64,000 bases of DNA from DASRHK01 sp963776465 (GTDB taxonomy: Bacteria > Pseudomonadota > Gammaproteobacteria > Nevskiales > Nevskiaceae). Positions 56,394 through 63,867 of this stretch are shown here, piece by piece (within the stretch, counting starts at the first letter, position 1; each line of letters opens with the position of its first letter). Below the pieces are notes generated by a model. It was not told where the DNA came from and searched no databases. It saw only the letters and a list, made by a program, of their open reading frames with translations. Position numbers and translations under genes: made by a program. The DNA is taken from positions 1,922,001 through 1,986,000 of the forward strand of contig CAVZMV010000002.1 of NCBI GenBank assembly GCA_963776465.1, written 5' to 3'.

Positions 56394-57541
56394 GGATTGC
56401 CGTGCTGCTGCTTGCACTGCTCGCGCCGTCGATCGCCGGCGCGCACAGCCGCGGCACGTCCTATTCGGACTGGACCATCGATGCGCATGGCGCGAGCGTC
56501 CACGCGCGCGTGTCGCAGCTGGAGCTCACGCGCCTGCAGCTACTGCCGGAATCGCCAGACTACGCAGCCCGCGTCGCCGAGACGCTGCGCGCGAATCTGC
56601 AGCTATGGTCCGAAACCGGGCAGTGCACGCCTGGCGCCGTCAGCGCGACGGCCGGCGAGGACGGATGGGTCGCGGCGCATTGGTCGATGCGATGCGCCGA
56701 TCAGCGGCAGTTCACCATCCGCAGCAGCCTGTTCCAGTCGGTGGCTCCGTCGCACCTGCACTTCGCGCGCGTGACGCTGCCCGGTGCCGAGCCCTTCGAG
56801 CGCGTGCTCACGTTCAGCGAGCCCTTCGTGAACGTCGACGGGCCACCCGACGCGTCGGGCTCCTTCTTGCGCTATCTCAAGCTCGGCATCGAGCACATCC
56901 TCTCCGGCTGGGATCACATGGCCTTCGTGCTGGCGCTGATCCTGCTGGCGCCACGCCTGCGCGAAGTGGCGCTGGTCGCCACCGGGTTCACCATCGCGCA
57001 TAGCCTGACGCTCGCAGCGGCCGTGCTCGGATGGGCGAGCGTGCAGTCGGGCGCGGTCGAAGCGCTGATCGGCTTCTCGATCGCGATGGTTGCGGCGGAG
57101 AACCTGTGGCAGAGGGCAGGGCGGGAATGGTGGTTGCCCGCGGTGCTGGTCGGGATGCTGGTCGTGGCCGCAATGTTCGGCGCGCAGGGCGCGCCCTACA
57201 TCGGCGTCGCACTGTTTACGGCTTGTTACTTCGGGCTCGCGGGTACGATGCGGCTGCGCATCGGCGTCGCCTTCATCTTCGGACTGGTCCACGGCTTCGG
57301 CTTCGCCGGCGCCATGACCTCGCTGCACCTGCCCGACGATCGCCTCGTCATCGGCCTACTCGGCTTCAACTCGGGCGTGGAGCTGGGACAATTGCTGGTG
57401 ATCGCGCTGGTGTGGCCGGCGCTGAAGCTGCTGGAGCGCGCGCAATCAGCGCGGCGCTGGGTGGGGGATCTGGCGTCGGCCTGCATCTGCGGGCTCGGGG
57501 TGTTCTGGTTCGTGACGCGCGCGTTCGCTATCGGGGGATGA
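56390..57541 (+). CDS. HupE/UreJ-like membrane protein with periplasmic domain
   Basis: 383 residues, GTG start overlapping the PPIase stop. A signal peptide (to about residue 18, AGA) and a periplasmic domain of about 140 residues precede the membrane part. GIEHILSGWDHMAFVLALILLAP opens the HupE/UreJ_2 domain (PF13795), with HSLTLAAAV, LIGFSIAMVAAENLW and GLVHGFGFAGAM in later helices; conserved His, Asp and Glu inside the membrane are reminiscent of metal permeases. The family is often annotated as nickel/cobalt related but the _2 branch is uncharacterised. The segment GAQGAPY comes from a family D-like repeat. Middle gene of the cassette. Confidence 0.82.
   Translation: MRIAVLLLALLAPSIAGAHSRGTSYSDWTIDAHGASVHARVSQLELTRLQLLPESPDYAARVAETLRANLQLWSETGQCTPGAVSATAGEDGWVAAHWSMRCADQRQFTIRSSLFQSVAPSHLHFARVTLPGAEPFERVLTFSEPFVNVDGPPDASGSFLRYLKLGIEHILSGWDHMAFVLALILLAPRLREVALVATGFTIAHSLTLAAAVLGWASVQSGAVEALIGFSIAMVAAENLWQRAGREWWLPAVLVGMLVVAAMFGAQGAPYIGVALFTACYFGLAGTMRLRIGVAFIFGLVHGFGFAGAMTSLHLPDDRLVIGLLGFNSGVELGQLLVIALVWPALKLLERAQSARRWVGDLASACICGLGVFWFVTRAFAIGG
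57179..57199 (-). repeat. Family D-like 21-bp repeat inside a gene (inverted)
   Basis: One difference from the consensus at the centre. Read on the plus strand as GAQGAPY in a loop between two membrane helices of the HupE/UreJ-like protein. As a GC-palindrome it could arise by chance, so the call is weaker than for the other copies. Confidence 0.5.
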
Positions 57542-57542
57542 C

Positions 57543-59735
57543 ATGAAAACGTTCTTGCTCGGGGTGCTGGTCGTTCTTGCAGCCGGCTTCGCCTATCTCT
57601 ACCTCGACCGCGAAGGTCATCCGGAAACGCCCGGCGTAGTGACGGCGCAGCAGGCGCCGAAGCCGCCGGCGCCTGCCGGCAAGCAGATCCTGTTCGGCGA
57701 CCTGCACGTGCACACCACGTATTCGATGGACGCGTTCGCGTGGAGCATGCCGGTGTTCCACGGCGAGGGCGTGCATCCGCCGGCGGAGGCTTGCGACTAC
57801 GCGCGCTTCTGCTCGAGCCTGGATTTCTGGGCGACGACCGAGCACTCCGAGTCGCTGACGCCGCGGCACTGGCAGGAATTGAAGGACACCGTGCGCCAGT
57901 GCAACGCCGTCGCCGGCGATCCGCAGAATCCGGATATGGTCACGTTCCTGGGCTGGGAATGGACGCAGATGGGTGACACTGCCGCCGACCACTACGGCCA
58001 CAAGAACGTGATCCTGTTCGACACCGCCGACGACAAGGTGCCGACGCGGCCGATCAGCGCCGGCGGCATGGCCGCTACGGCGATGAAGGCCAGGGGCCGC
58101 CCGTACTACCAGGATCTGCTCGGGCCTTACATGGACTGGAACAGCCGGCAGTCGCAGTTCGACCAGCAGTACAAGGTCAACGAGCTGCGCACGCAGACGA
58201 TCTGTCCCGACGGTGTTCCCGAGCGCGAGCTGCCGGCCAACTGCCTGGAGTACGCCGAGACGCCGCACGACCTGTTCACGCGGCTCGACGACTGGGGCTT
58301 CGACGCGCTGGTCATCCCGCACGGCAACACCTGGGGCTTCTACACGCCGCCGGGCTCCAGCTGGGACAAGCAGCTCACGTTGAAGGAGCACGATCCCAAG
58401 CGTCAGACGCTGATCGAGGTGTTCTCCGGCCACGGCAACTCCGAGCAGTTCCGCAAGTGGCGCGAGGTCGCCTACGACGCGCAGGGCAACATGGTGTGTC
58501 CCGAGCCGACACCCGATTACCTGCCGTCGTGCTGGCGCGCCGGCGAGCTGATCCGCGAGCGGTGCGGCGGTGCGTCGGACTGCGACGCGCGCGTGAAGAA
58601 GGCGCAGATGGATTATCTGCAGGCTGGCCGTGCCGGACATCTCGTCGTGCCCGGCGTGACACCAGAGGACTGGCTCGATTCGGGTCAGTGCCGCGACTGC
58701 TACCTGCCGGCGTTCAACTATCGTCCGCGCGTCGCCACGCAGTACGCGATGGCGATCTCGAACTTTGAAGAGAGATCGGAAGATGGAAAGGGACCATTGC
58801 GATTCCGCTTCGGCTTCATCGCCTCCAGCGACAACCACGCGGCGCAGCCCGGCACCGGCTTCAAGCAGGAAGGCCGGCACGCCAACACCGAGGTCTACGG
58901 CCAGGAAGGCCACATCCGTAAGGAGTTCATCGACGAGGCCAAGCGCAAGGGCAAGGGCGGCGAATCGATCCCGTTCGATCTTTCCTCCGGCCGCTTCAAC
59001 TTCATGCAGATCGCGGAGAGCGAGCGCCAGCAGTCGTACTTCTACACCGGTGGCCTGGTCGCCGTGCACAGCGAGGGCCGCACGCGCGAGCAGATCTGGA
59101 AGGCGCTCAAGAACAAGGAAGTCTACGGCACCTCCGGCGAGCACATGCTGCTGTGGTTCGACCTCGTCGGCGCCGACGGCCAGGTGGCGCCGATGGGATC
59201 GCAGGTCGAGGTGACCGGCGCGCCGCGCTTCCGCGTGCGCGCGGTGGGCGACTTCGAGCAGTTGCCCGGATGCCCGGCGCAAAGCGTCAACGCGCTGACA
59301 CCGGCGAACATCGAGCAGATCTGCCGCGGCGAGTGCTACAACCCGTCCGACAAGCGCAAGCCCATCGACCGCATCGAGGTCATCCGCATCCTGCCGCAGG
59401 ACAAGCCCGGCGAGGATGTGAAGGACCTGATCCAGGATCCGTGGCAGACCTTCGCCTGCAGCGGCGATCCCGCGGGCTGCACGGTGGAGTTCTCCGATCC
59501 CGATCCGGTGCGCGCGACGCGCGAGGCGATTTACTACGTGCGCGCGCTGGAGAAGCCGGTGCCGACGATCAACGCCGGCGGCATGCGCTGCGAGTACAAC
59601 GACAAGCACGAGTGCGTGTCGCTCAAGCCCTGCTACGGCGACCTGCGCACCGATCCTGCCGACGACTGCAAGGCGCCCGCGGCGCAGCGCGCTTGGTCGT
59701 CGCCGATCTTCGTGGAGCCGGTTGCGGGTCGCTGA
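57543..59735 (+). CDS. DUF3604 (PHP-like) metal-dependent protein
   Basis: 730 residues, one base after the HupE gene stop. An N-terminal membrane segment (about 4-20) sends the rest to the periplasm. ILFGDLHVHTTYSMDAF (His55, His57) is the start of the PHP-type metal site; FWATTEHSE, VTFLGWEWTQMGD, LVIPHGNTWGF and FIASSDNHAAQPGTG add the other His/Asp/Glu ligands. Several cysteines are clustered in the central insert (CGGASDCDARV, CRDCYLPAF) and near the end (SGDPAGCTVEFSDPDPVRATREAIYYVRALE). DUF3604 (PF12228) has no established reaction; phosphoesterase or ester hydrolase chemistry is plausible. Last gene of the operator site 4 cassette. Confidence 0.85.
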   Translation: MKTFLLGVLVVLAAGFAYLYLDREGHPETPGVVTAQQAPKPPAPAGKQILFGDLHVHTTYSMDAFAWSMPVFHGEGVHPPAEACDYARFCSSLDFWATTEHSESLTPRHWQELKDTVRQCNAVAGDPQNPDMVTFLGWEWTQMGDTAADHYGHKNVILFDTADDKVPTRPISAGGMAATAMKARGRPYYQDLLGPYMDWNSRQSQFDQQYKVNELRTQTICPDGVPERELPANCLEYAETPHDLFTRLDDWGFDALVIPHGNTWGFYTPPGSSWDKQLTLKEHDPKRQTLIEVFSGHGNSEQFRKWREVAYDAQGNMVCPEPTPDYLPSCWRAGELIRERCGGASDCDARVKKAQMDYLQAGRAGHLVVPGVTPEDWLDSGQCRDCYLPAFNYRPRVATQYAMAISNFEERSEDGKGPLRFRFGFIASSDNHAAQPGTGFKQEGRHANTEVYGQEGHIRKEFIDEAKRKGKGGESIPFDLSSGRFNFMQIAESERQQSYFYTGGLVAVHSEGRTREQIWKALKNKEVYGTSGEHMLLWFDLVGADGQVAPMGSQVEVTGAPRFRVRAVGDFEQLPGCPAQSVNALTPANIEQICRGECYNPSDKRKPIDRIEVIRILPQDKPGEDVKDLIQDPWQTFACSGDPAGCTVEFSDPDPVRATREAIYYVRALEKPVPTINAGGMRCEYNDKHECVSLKPCYGDLRTDPADDCKAPAAQRAWSSPIFVEPVAGR

Positions 59736-59819
59736 CTGCGCTGTGTGCGCTGGTGAACAGACCGGCGCCGGCGCCTTGCGTAGTCTCTCCTGCATGTTCG
59801 TACAACCAGGAGCGACACG

Positions 59820-59936
59820 ATGAAGAAGACCAGAGGCGGACGGATGACGGCAGCAAAGGCGCGCGCGAAAAAGTCAGCGGGCGGCAAGGGCCTGATCAAG
59901 AACCGGCCCGCCGGCAAGAACATCATGAAGACCTGA
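59820..59936 (+). CDS. Very small basic protein, 38 residues
   Basis: AGGAG seven bases before the ATG and close packing with the next gene (3 bp) support a real frame. The peptide starts MKKTRGGRMTAAKARAKKSA and ends IMKT, with 12 Lys/Arg among 38 residues and no acidic residue. It could bind nucleic acid or phosphate-rich surfaces. No homologue recognised. It precedes the DUF72 gene and may be cotranscribed. Confidence 0.55.
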   Translation: MKKTRGGRMTAAKARAKKSAGGKGLIKNRPAGKNIMKT

Positions 59937-59939
59937 ACG

Positions 59940-60680
59940 ATGGTGCGAGTGGGGCTCTGCGGCTTCACGATGTCGATGAAGTCGTATGCAGAGTTCTTCC
60001 CGGTCGTGGAAGTGCAGAGCACGTTCTACGACCCACCTCGCGACAGCGTCATACAGAAGTGGCGGCAGACGACACCGCCGTCACTCGAGTACACGATCAA
60101 GGTCTGGCAGCTGGTCACGCATGCGGCCGGCAGCCCGACTTATCGCCGCATGAAACGCCCGGCGAAAGCCGGGGCCAAGCCAGGCTTCTTCCGCGATACG
60201 GCGGCGGTGCGGCAGGGCTGGGCGCGGTCGGTCGAATGCGCGGAGCTGCTCTCGGCCACCGCGATGCTGTTCCAGTGCCCGGCGAGCTTCGGTCCCGATC
60301 CGGAGAACGTCGCCGCGATGCGCTCGTTCTTCGAGCGCATCGAGCGTCCGGCGGCGCGCCTGCTCTGGGAGCCGCGCGGACCTAAATGGGTCGCGCAGCA
60401 ACAGCTTGCACTCTCTTTGTGCCGCGACCTCGACCTTGTCCATGTCGTCGATCCCTTCGTCACGCCCCCGGCCGCGAAGCACCCCGTCTACTGGCGGCTG
60501 CATGGGATCGGCGGCGCGCGCCACTCGCACACCGACGCGGAGCTGATCGAGCTTCACCGCATGCTGCGAAAAGCCAGGTCGCCGACGCCCGCCTATGTGA
60601 TGTTCAACAACCTGCCGCGGGTGGGCGACGCAAAACGATTCATCAAGCTCGTCTCGAGTCAGCGTATGCTGGCCACGTGA
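59940..60680 (+). CDS. DUF72 (YecE-like) family protein
   Basis: 246 residues. VGLCGFTMSMKSYAEFFPVVEVQSTFYDPPRDSVIQKWRQTTP is the N-terminal TIM-barrel signature of DUF72 (PF01904), with the later segments LLWEPRGPKW, VHVVDPF and YWRLHGIGG typical of the active-site face. The family is widespread and uncharacterised, with distant similarity to sugar-phosphate isomerase barrels. Cytoplasmic. The last bases overlap the next gene (GTGA). Confidence 0.82.
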   Translation: MVRVGLCGFTMSMKSYAEFFPVVEVQSTFYDPPRDSVIQKWRQTTPPSLEYTIKVWQLVTHAAGSPTYRRMKRPAKAGAKPGFFRDTAAVRQGWARSVECAELLSATAMLFQCPASFGPDPENVAAMRSFFERIERPAARLLWEPRGPKWVAQQQLALSLCRDLDLVHVVDPFVTPPAAKHPVYWRLHGIGGARHSHTDAELIELHRMLRKARSPTPAYVMFNNLPRVGDAKRFIKLVSSQRMLAT

Positions 60681-61006
60681 ACCGCTCCCTGCTGATCTTC
60701 GCGCTCTGCGCGATCGCCATGTCCGCGCAAGCGGGTGTTTATCAGTGTGTGGATGCCAACGGCAGGCTGGTTTTCAGCGACAAGGGTTGCGCCGGCGATC
60801 AAAAGGACCGGCGCGCCACGTCTGCGTCAGAGTCGCATGAAGGCGGATCGGGCCGGATCGACGGTAGCGTTTCGACCAGCGGACCCTCATCGAGTAGCCG
60901 CCCTTCTTCGAGCGGTGGCACCTACGGCCTGACCGACCGCAGCCAGTCCAACCTCAAGCAGAACTACACGCAGACGATCGAGCGCGCGACGCCGGGCGAC
61001 CGCTAA
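60677..61006 (+). CDS. DUF4124 domain protein, secreted
   Basis: 109 residues from the GTG overlapping the DUF72 stop. A signal peptide (to about residue 19, AQA) is followed directly by GVYQCVDANGRLVFSDKGC, the DUF4124 motif with two cysteines that probably pair. The rest is Ser/Gly-rich and ends in a Gln/Asn-rich tail, so it is likely unstructured. Small periplasmic proteins of this family have no assigned role. Stop is 6 bp from the convergent gene. Confidence 0.78.
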   Translation: MNRSLLIFALCAIAMSAQAGVYQCVDANGRLVFSDKGCAGDQKDRRATSASESHEGGSGRIDGSVSTSGPSSSSRPSSSGGTYGLTDRSQSNLKQNYTQTIERATPGDR

Positions 61007-61012
61007 GAGCGG

Positions 61013-62011
61013 TCAGCTTGCGCGCAGTCCCTTCGCCAGCTCGTCCACGACCTGGCTCGCCGGCAACAACGCCGTGATGTTGCGTACGCATTCCCCCGCA
61101 TACGCCGGCGTGACTTCGATAAGTTGCTCGTCCATTCCCGCAACCAGGGGTTGCGGCGTGTACATCGGGCGCTCCAGCCCTTGCGACAGGGTCATCTTCT
61201 GGACGAGATCCAGCGGCGCGAACCTGGCGCCGAACTGGGATGCCCAGTTGAGCGCGCGGATGCCCGGGTGCGGCCGACCGTTGGCGTCGCACCATCGCGT
61301 CAGCGCCTGATTGGCCAGCACGCGATGCGGTGCCGGCCAGCCGATGCCGAACAAGGTGGTGACCACGGTCTCGCTCGCATCCATGAGGCGACTCTTGTAG
61401 GCCGCATGCGCGCCGCTCTCGTGCGTCATGAGAAAGCGCGTGCCGCACGAGACGCCATCGGCGCCGATCGAAATCGCGTTGGCGGCCGAGGCGCGATCCC
61501 AGATGCCACCGGACGCGATCACCGGGATGGTGCGGAATCGCTGCCGGATCTTCGGCAGCAGCGACTCCAGGCGCTCCGTCCCGCGCACATGCCCGCCGGC
61601 CTCGTAGCCCTGGACGATCAGGCCGTCCGCGCCGGCCGCGACGACGCGCTCGGCCTCTTGTTCCGAGCCGACCTGATAAAGCACGCAGGTGCCGACTTCC
61701 TTGAGCGTGCTGATGACGCCGGCGTCGAACCCGTGAAACAGCGTGACGACGGGAACCCGATGGGCGATGCAAGTGCGTATGTGCGCGCGACGCACGAACG
61801 GCATCAGCAAGTTCGCCGCAAACGGCGTGCCCTGCAGCTCGGACTTCGTGCGCGCGACGTTGCGCTCGAAGTGCTCCGGTGCGGCAAACCCGACTGTGCC
61901 GAGGCCTCCTGCGCGTGAAACGGCGGTTGCCAATTCGGGCCCTGCGACGTCGCCGCCCATCCCGGCCTGCAGGACCGCGTGATCGATGGACAGACGGTCG
62001 CGCAGATCCAT
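61013..62011 (-). CDS. Nitronate monooxygenase family flavoprotein
   Basis: 332 residues from ATG 62011 (a GTG two codons earlier is possible). VLQAGMGGDVAGPELATAVSRAGGLGTVG starts an FMN-binding TIM barrel of the 2-nitropropane dioxygenase family (PF03060); VQGYEAGGHVRG with the adjacent His, IPVIASGGIWD and GADGVSCGTRFLMTHES are the phosphate-binding and active-site segments. Family reactions include nitronate oxidation, and one branch (IpdC) acts on steroid ring C/D CoA esters. The HESGAHAAYK segment may favour a CoA-ester or enoyl-reductase role, but that is not decidable here. Cytoplasmic. Confidence 0.82.
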   Translation of the reverse strand: MDLRDRLSIDHAVLQAGMGGDVAGPELATAVSRAGGLGTVGFAAPEHFERNVARTKSELQGTPFAANLLMPFVRRAHIRTCIAHRVPVVTLFHGFDAGVISTLKEVGTCVLYQVGSEQEAERVVAAGADGLIVQGYEAGGHVRGTERLESLLPKIRQRFRTIPVIASGGIWDRASAANAISIGADGVSCGTRFLMTHESGAHAAYKSRLMDASETVVTTLFGIGWPAPHRVLANQALTRWCDANGRPHPGIRALNWASQFGARFAPLDLVQKMTLSQGLERPMYTPQPLVAGMDEQLIEVTPAYAGECVRNITALLPASQVVDELAKGLRAS

Positions 62012-62017
62012 GGACAC

Positions 62018-62494
62018 TTAGGACTTATGCCGACCGGCAATCGCGGTCTTGCTCGCCGAAACGGCGATAGGAAGGCCAAACAGAAACATGTGCGACAGCA
62101 AGTCCAACGAGGCGCCAAGCGGCTTGAAGCTGACGGGGAACGGGAACGCCGAGAGGGGCAACACGACGAGCCGCATGGTTAGAAACACGACCACGCCGAA
62201 GACGATGCCCGATATCACGGGACGATTCAGCAGGGCGGGGATACGCCAGGCAGCAACCAAGAAAACCGCAGCCCACAGGTAGGAGAGGGCGAAATGAAAC
62301 GCCAACCCAAGCGCCGCCGTGAACGCGCCACCGGAAAAGGCCTCGTTGCCGAGCGCGCCGCTTGCCACGACCTGCAATAGATGCGCCGGCGCCATGCCGT
62401 TGTAGCCCGCCCACGAGATCGCGAAGAGGATGTCGAGCGCGCCGGCGATCGTGCCGCCTACGAAAAGGCCCCATATGACAGGTCGCTGCTTCAT
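62018..62494 (-). CDS. Small integral membrane protein
   Basis: 158 residues from ATG 62494 (an ATG seven codons earlier is possible). Four hydrophobic segments of membrane length (about 5-25, 60-85, 91-112, 125-145) with few charges: VIWGLFVGGTIAGALDILFAI, AALGLAFHFALSYLWAAVFLVA, ISGIVFGVVVFLTMRLVVLPL and LLSHMFLFGLPIAV. It resembles DUF1440-type membrane proteins. Function unknown. The stop is directly next to the start of the nitronate-monooxygenase gene downstream. Confidence 0.68.
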   Translation of the reverse strand: MKQRPVIWGLFVGGTIAGALDILFAISWAGYNGMAPAHLLQVVASGALGNEAFSGGAFTAALGLAFHFALSYLWAAVFLVAAWRIPALLNRPVISGIVFGVVVFLTMRLVVLPLSAFPFPVSFKPLGASLDLLSHMFLFGLPIAVSASKTAIAGRHKS

Positions 62495-62557
62495 GGCCGA
62501 CGCGACGCAGCGCATCCAGCTCGCTTCGAAAGCAGAAGCACTCAGCCCCCGAAGGCG

Positions 62558-63796
62558 CTATCCAGGCGCGAGGGGACAACCGCTTCCGTCGAGGCCATAG
62601 CCCGCGTCGCCGGCATCCGGACAGGAATCGTAGGGGTCGGCATAACCGTCCCAGTCGGAATCCATGATCGGGCATCCATTGGGATAGACGCCGTAGCCAT
62701 AGGTGTCGCCTTCCGCGAAGCACTGATCGACGTCGTCCGTGACGCCGTCGTAGTCGTAGTCCTGGGGTGCGGGCGGATTGGGGCAGCCCTCGTAATTCAC
62801 GCCATAGCCTTCCTCACCGCGTCCCGGGCACTGATCCACGGCATCGAACACGCCGTCGCCGTCGCTATCGACGTTCGGACAGCCGTTGGCATCGACGCCG
62901 TAGCCGGCGTCACCCTGTCCAGGGCATGAGTCGTAAACGTCGGGGAGACCGTCGCCATCGCTGTCCTGGTTGCCCGTGATCGGGCAGCCATAGGGATCCA
63001 TTCCATAGCCTTGGTCTGCTGCGGCAGGACATTGATCCACGTCATCCGTGAAGCCGTCGCCATCGCTGTCGGGCGAGCCCCAGATCGGACAGCCATAGGC
63101 ATCGACGCCGTAACCCTGATCTGCGGCGCCGGGACATTGATCCACGTCATCCGTGAAGCCGTCGCCGTCCGAGTCGAGCGCTGGATTCTGGACGGAGCCG
63201 ATGCTCTTCCTGAAGTTGGTGGTGACGTTCACTGTCTTCAGGGGACCGCTTGCGCAGACGTGGGCGCGGCAATGCCGGACGTTGCCGTGGATGCCGGTAC
63301 CGCCGGCCACCGGCGCCAGGTTCAGTTTGCCCGCGCCGTCCTTGGTCAGGCGCGCAACGCCGGTGGACTTCAGCACGATGGAACCGTTGCCAGATCTGGC
63401 CTTGATCCGCAGCGTTGCGGTCACCAGTGTCATGGTCCGGGACTGGGCGGCGGCAGACGGCGTGTTGCCGAGATTCAGCGAGCCGATTTCAGCGGCGACG
63501 ACGCCTGGCGTCGCCCGGGGCTGGCGCCTGTCCCAGACCACCACCTTCATGGCGTTCGACTTGCCGGCCACGGCGAGCACGTGCGTTCGGGGATCGAAGC
63601 CAGCGATGCGAACGATGTCGGCGTCGGTGAATCCGCGCTTCTGCGTCGCCTTGTCGCCCGACCGTTTTCCCGGTGCCGGCTGCAGGACGGCCTTGGCGTT
63701 GAGACCCAGTGGATGGATCGCCGTCGTCGGCTGCTGCGCGTGAACAACAGATGCCCAACCCAGCGCCAAGACAATGAAGACCGTCCCTAGTCTCAT
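62558..63796 (-). CDS. Secreted thrombospondin type 3 (TSP3) calcium-repeat protein
   Basis: 412 residues. Signal peptide (to about residue 20, VHA). The middle region (about 55-205) is of unknown fold. Residues 208-409 are six repeats of about 33 residues, each with a calcium loop such as DSDGDGFTDDVDQCP and a trailer GYGVDAYGCP, so every repeat carries a Cys pair that can form a disulfide. TSP3 repeats bind calcium and form a rod-like surface stalk. The start is supported by GGGGGTGG upstream. Probably an outer-surface or cell-wall-facing structural or adhesion protein. Confidence 0.87.
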   Translation of the reverse strand: MRLGTVFIVLALGWASVVHAQQPTTAIHPLGLNAKAVLQPAPGKRSGDKATQKRGFTDADIVRIAGFDPRTHVLAVAGKSNAMKVVVWDRRQPRATPGVVAAEIGSLNLGNTPSAAAQSRTMTLVTATLRIKARSGNGSIVLKSTGVARLTKDGAGKLNLAPVAGGTGIHGNVRHCRAHVCASGPLKTVNVTTNFRKSIGSVQNPALDSDGDGFTDDVDQCPGAADQGYGVDAYGCPIWGSPDSDGDGFTDDVDQCPAAADQGYGMDPYGCPITGNQDSDGDGLPDVYDSCPGQGDAGYGVDANGCPNVDSDGDGVFDAVDQCPGRGEEGYGVNYEGCPNPPAPQDYDYDGVTDDVDQCFAEGDTYGYGVYPNGCPIMDSDWDGYADPYDSCPDAGDAGYGLDGSGCPLAPG

Positions 63797-63822
63797 TTGC
63801 CACCCCCTGTTATTGACGGCTG

Positions 63823-63851
63823 ATACTCAGCCCCGGAGACGGGGCTGTCAA
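63823..63851 (-). promoter_or_regulatory. Promoter of the TSP3 gene with palindrome in the spacer
   Basis: On the minus strand TTGACA (63851-63846), a 17-bp spacer and GAGTAT (63828-63823). AGCCCCG (63829-63835) and CGGGGCT (63840-63846) form a perfect palindrome that fills the spacer, so a dimeric regulator may bind between the boxes; a hairpin ending the upstream gene is the alternative. Confidence 0.45.
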
Positions 63852-63867
63852 ACGACGTCGCGCGAGC

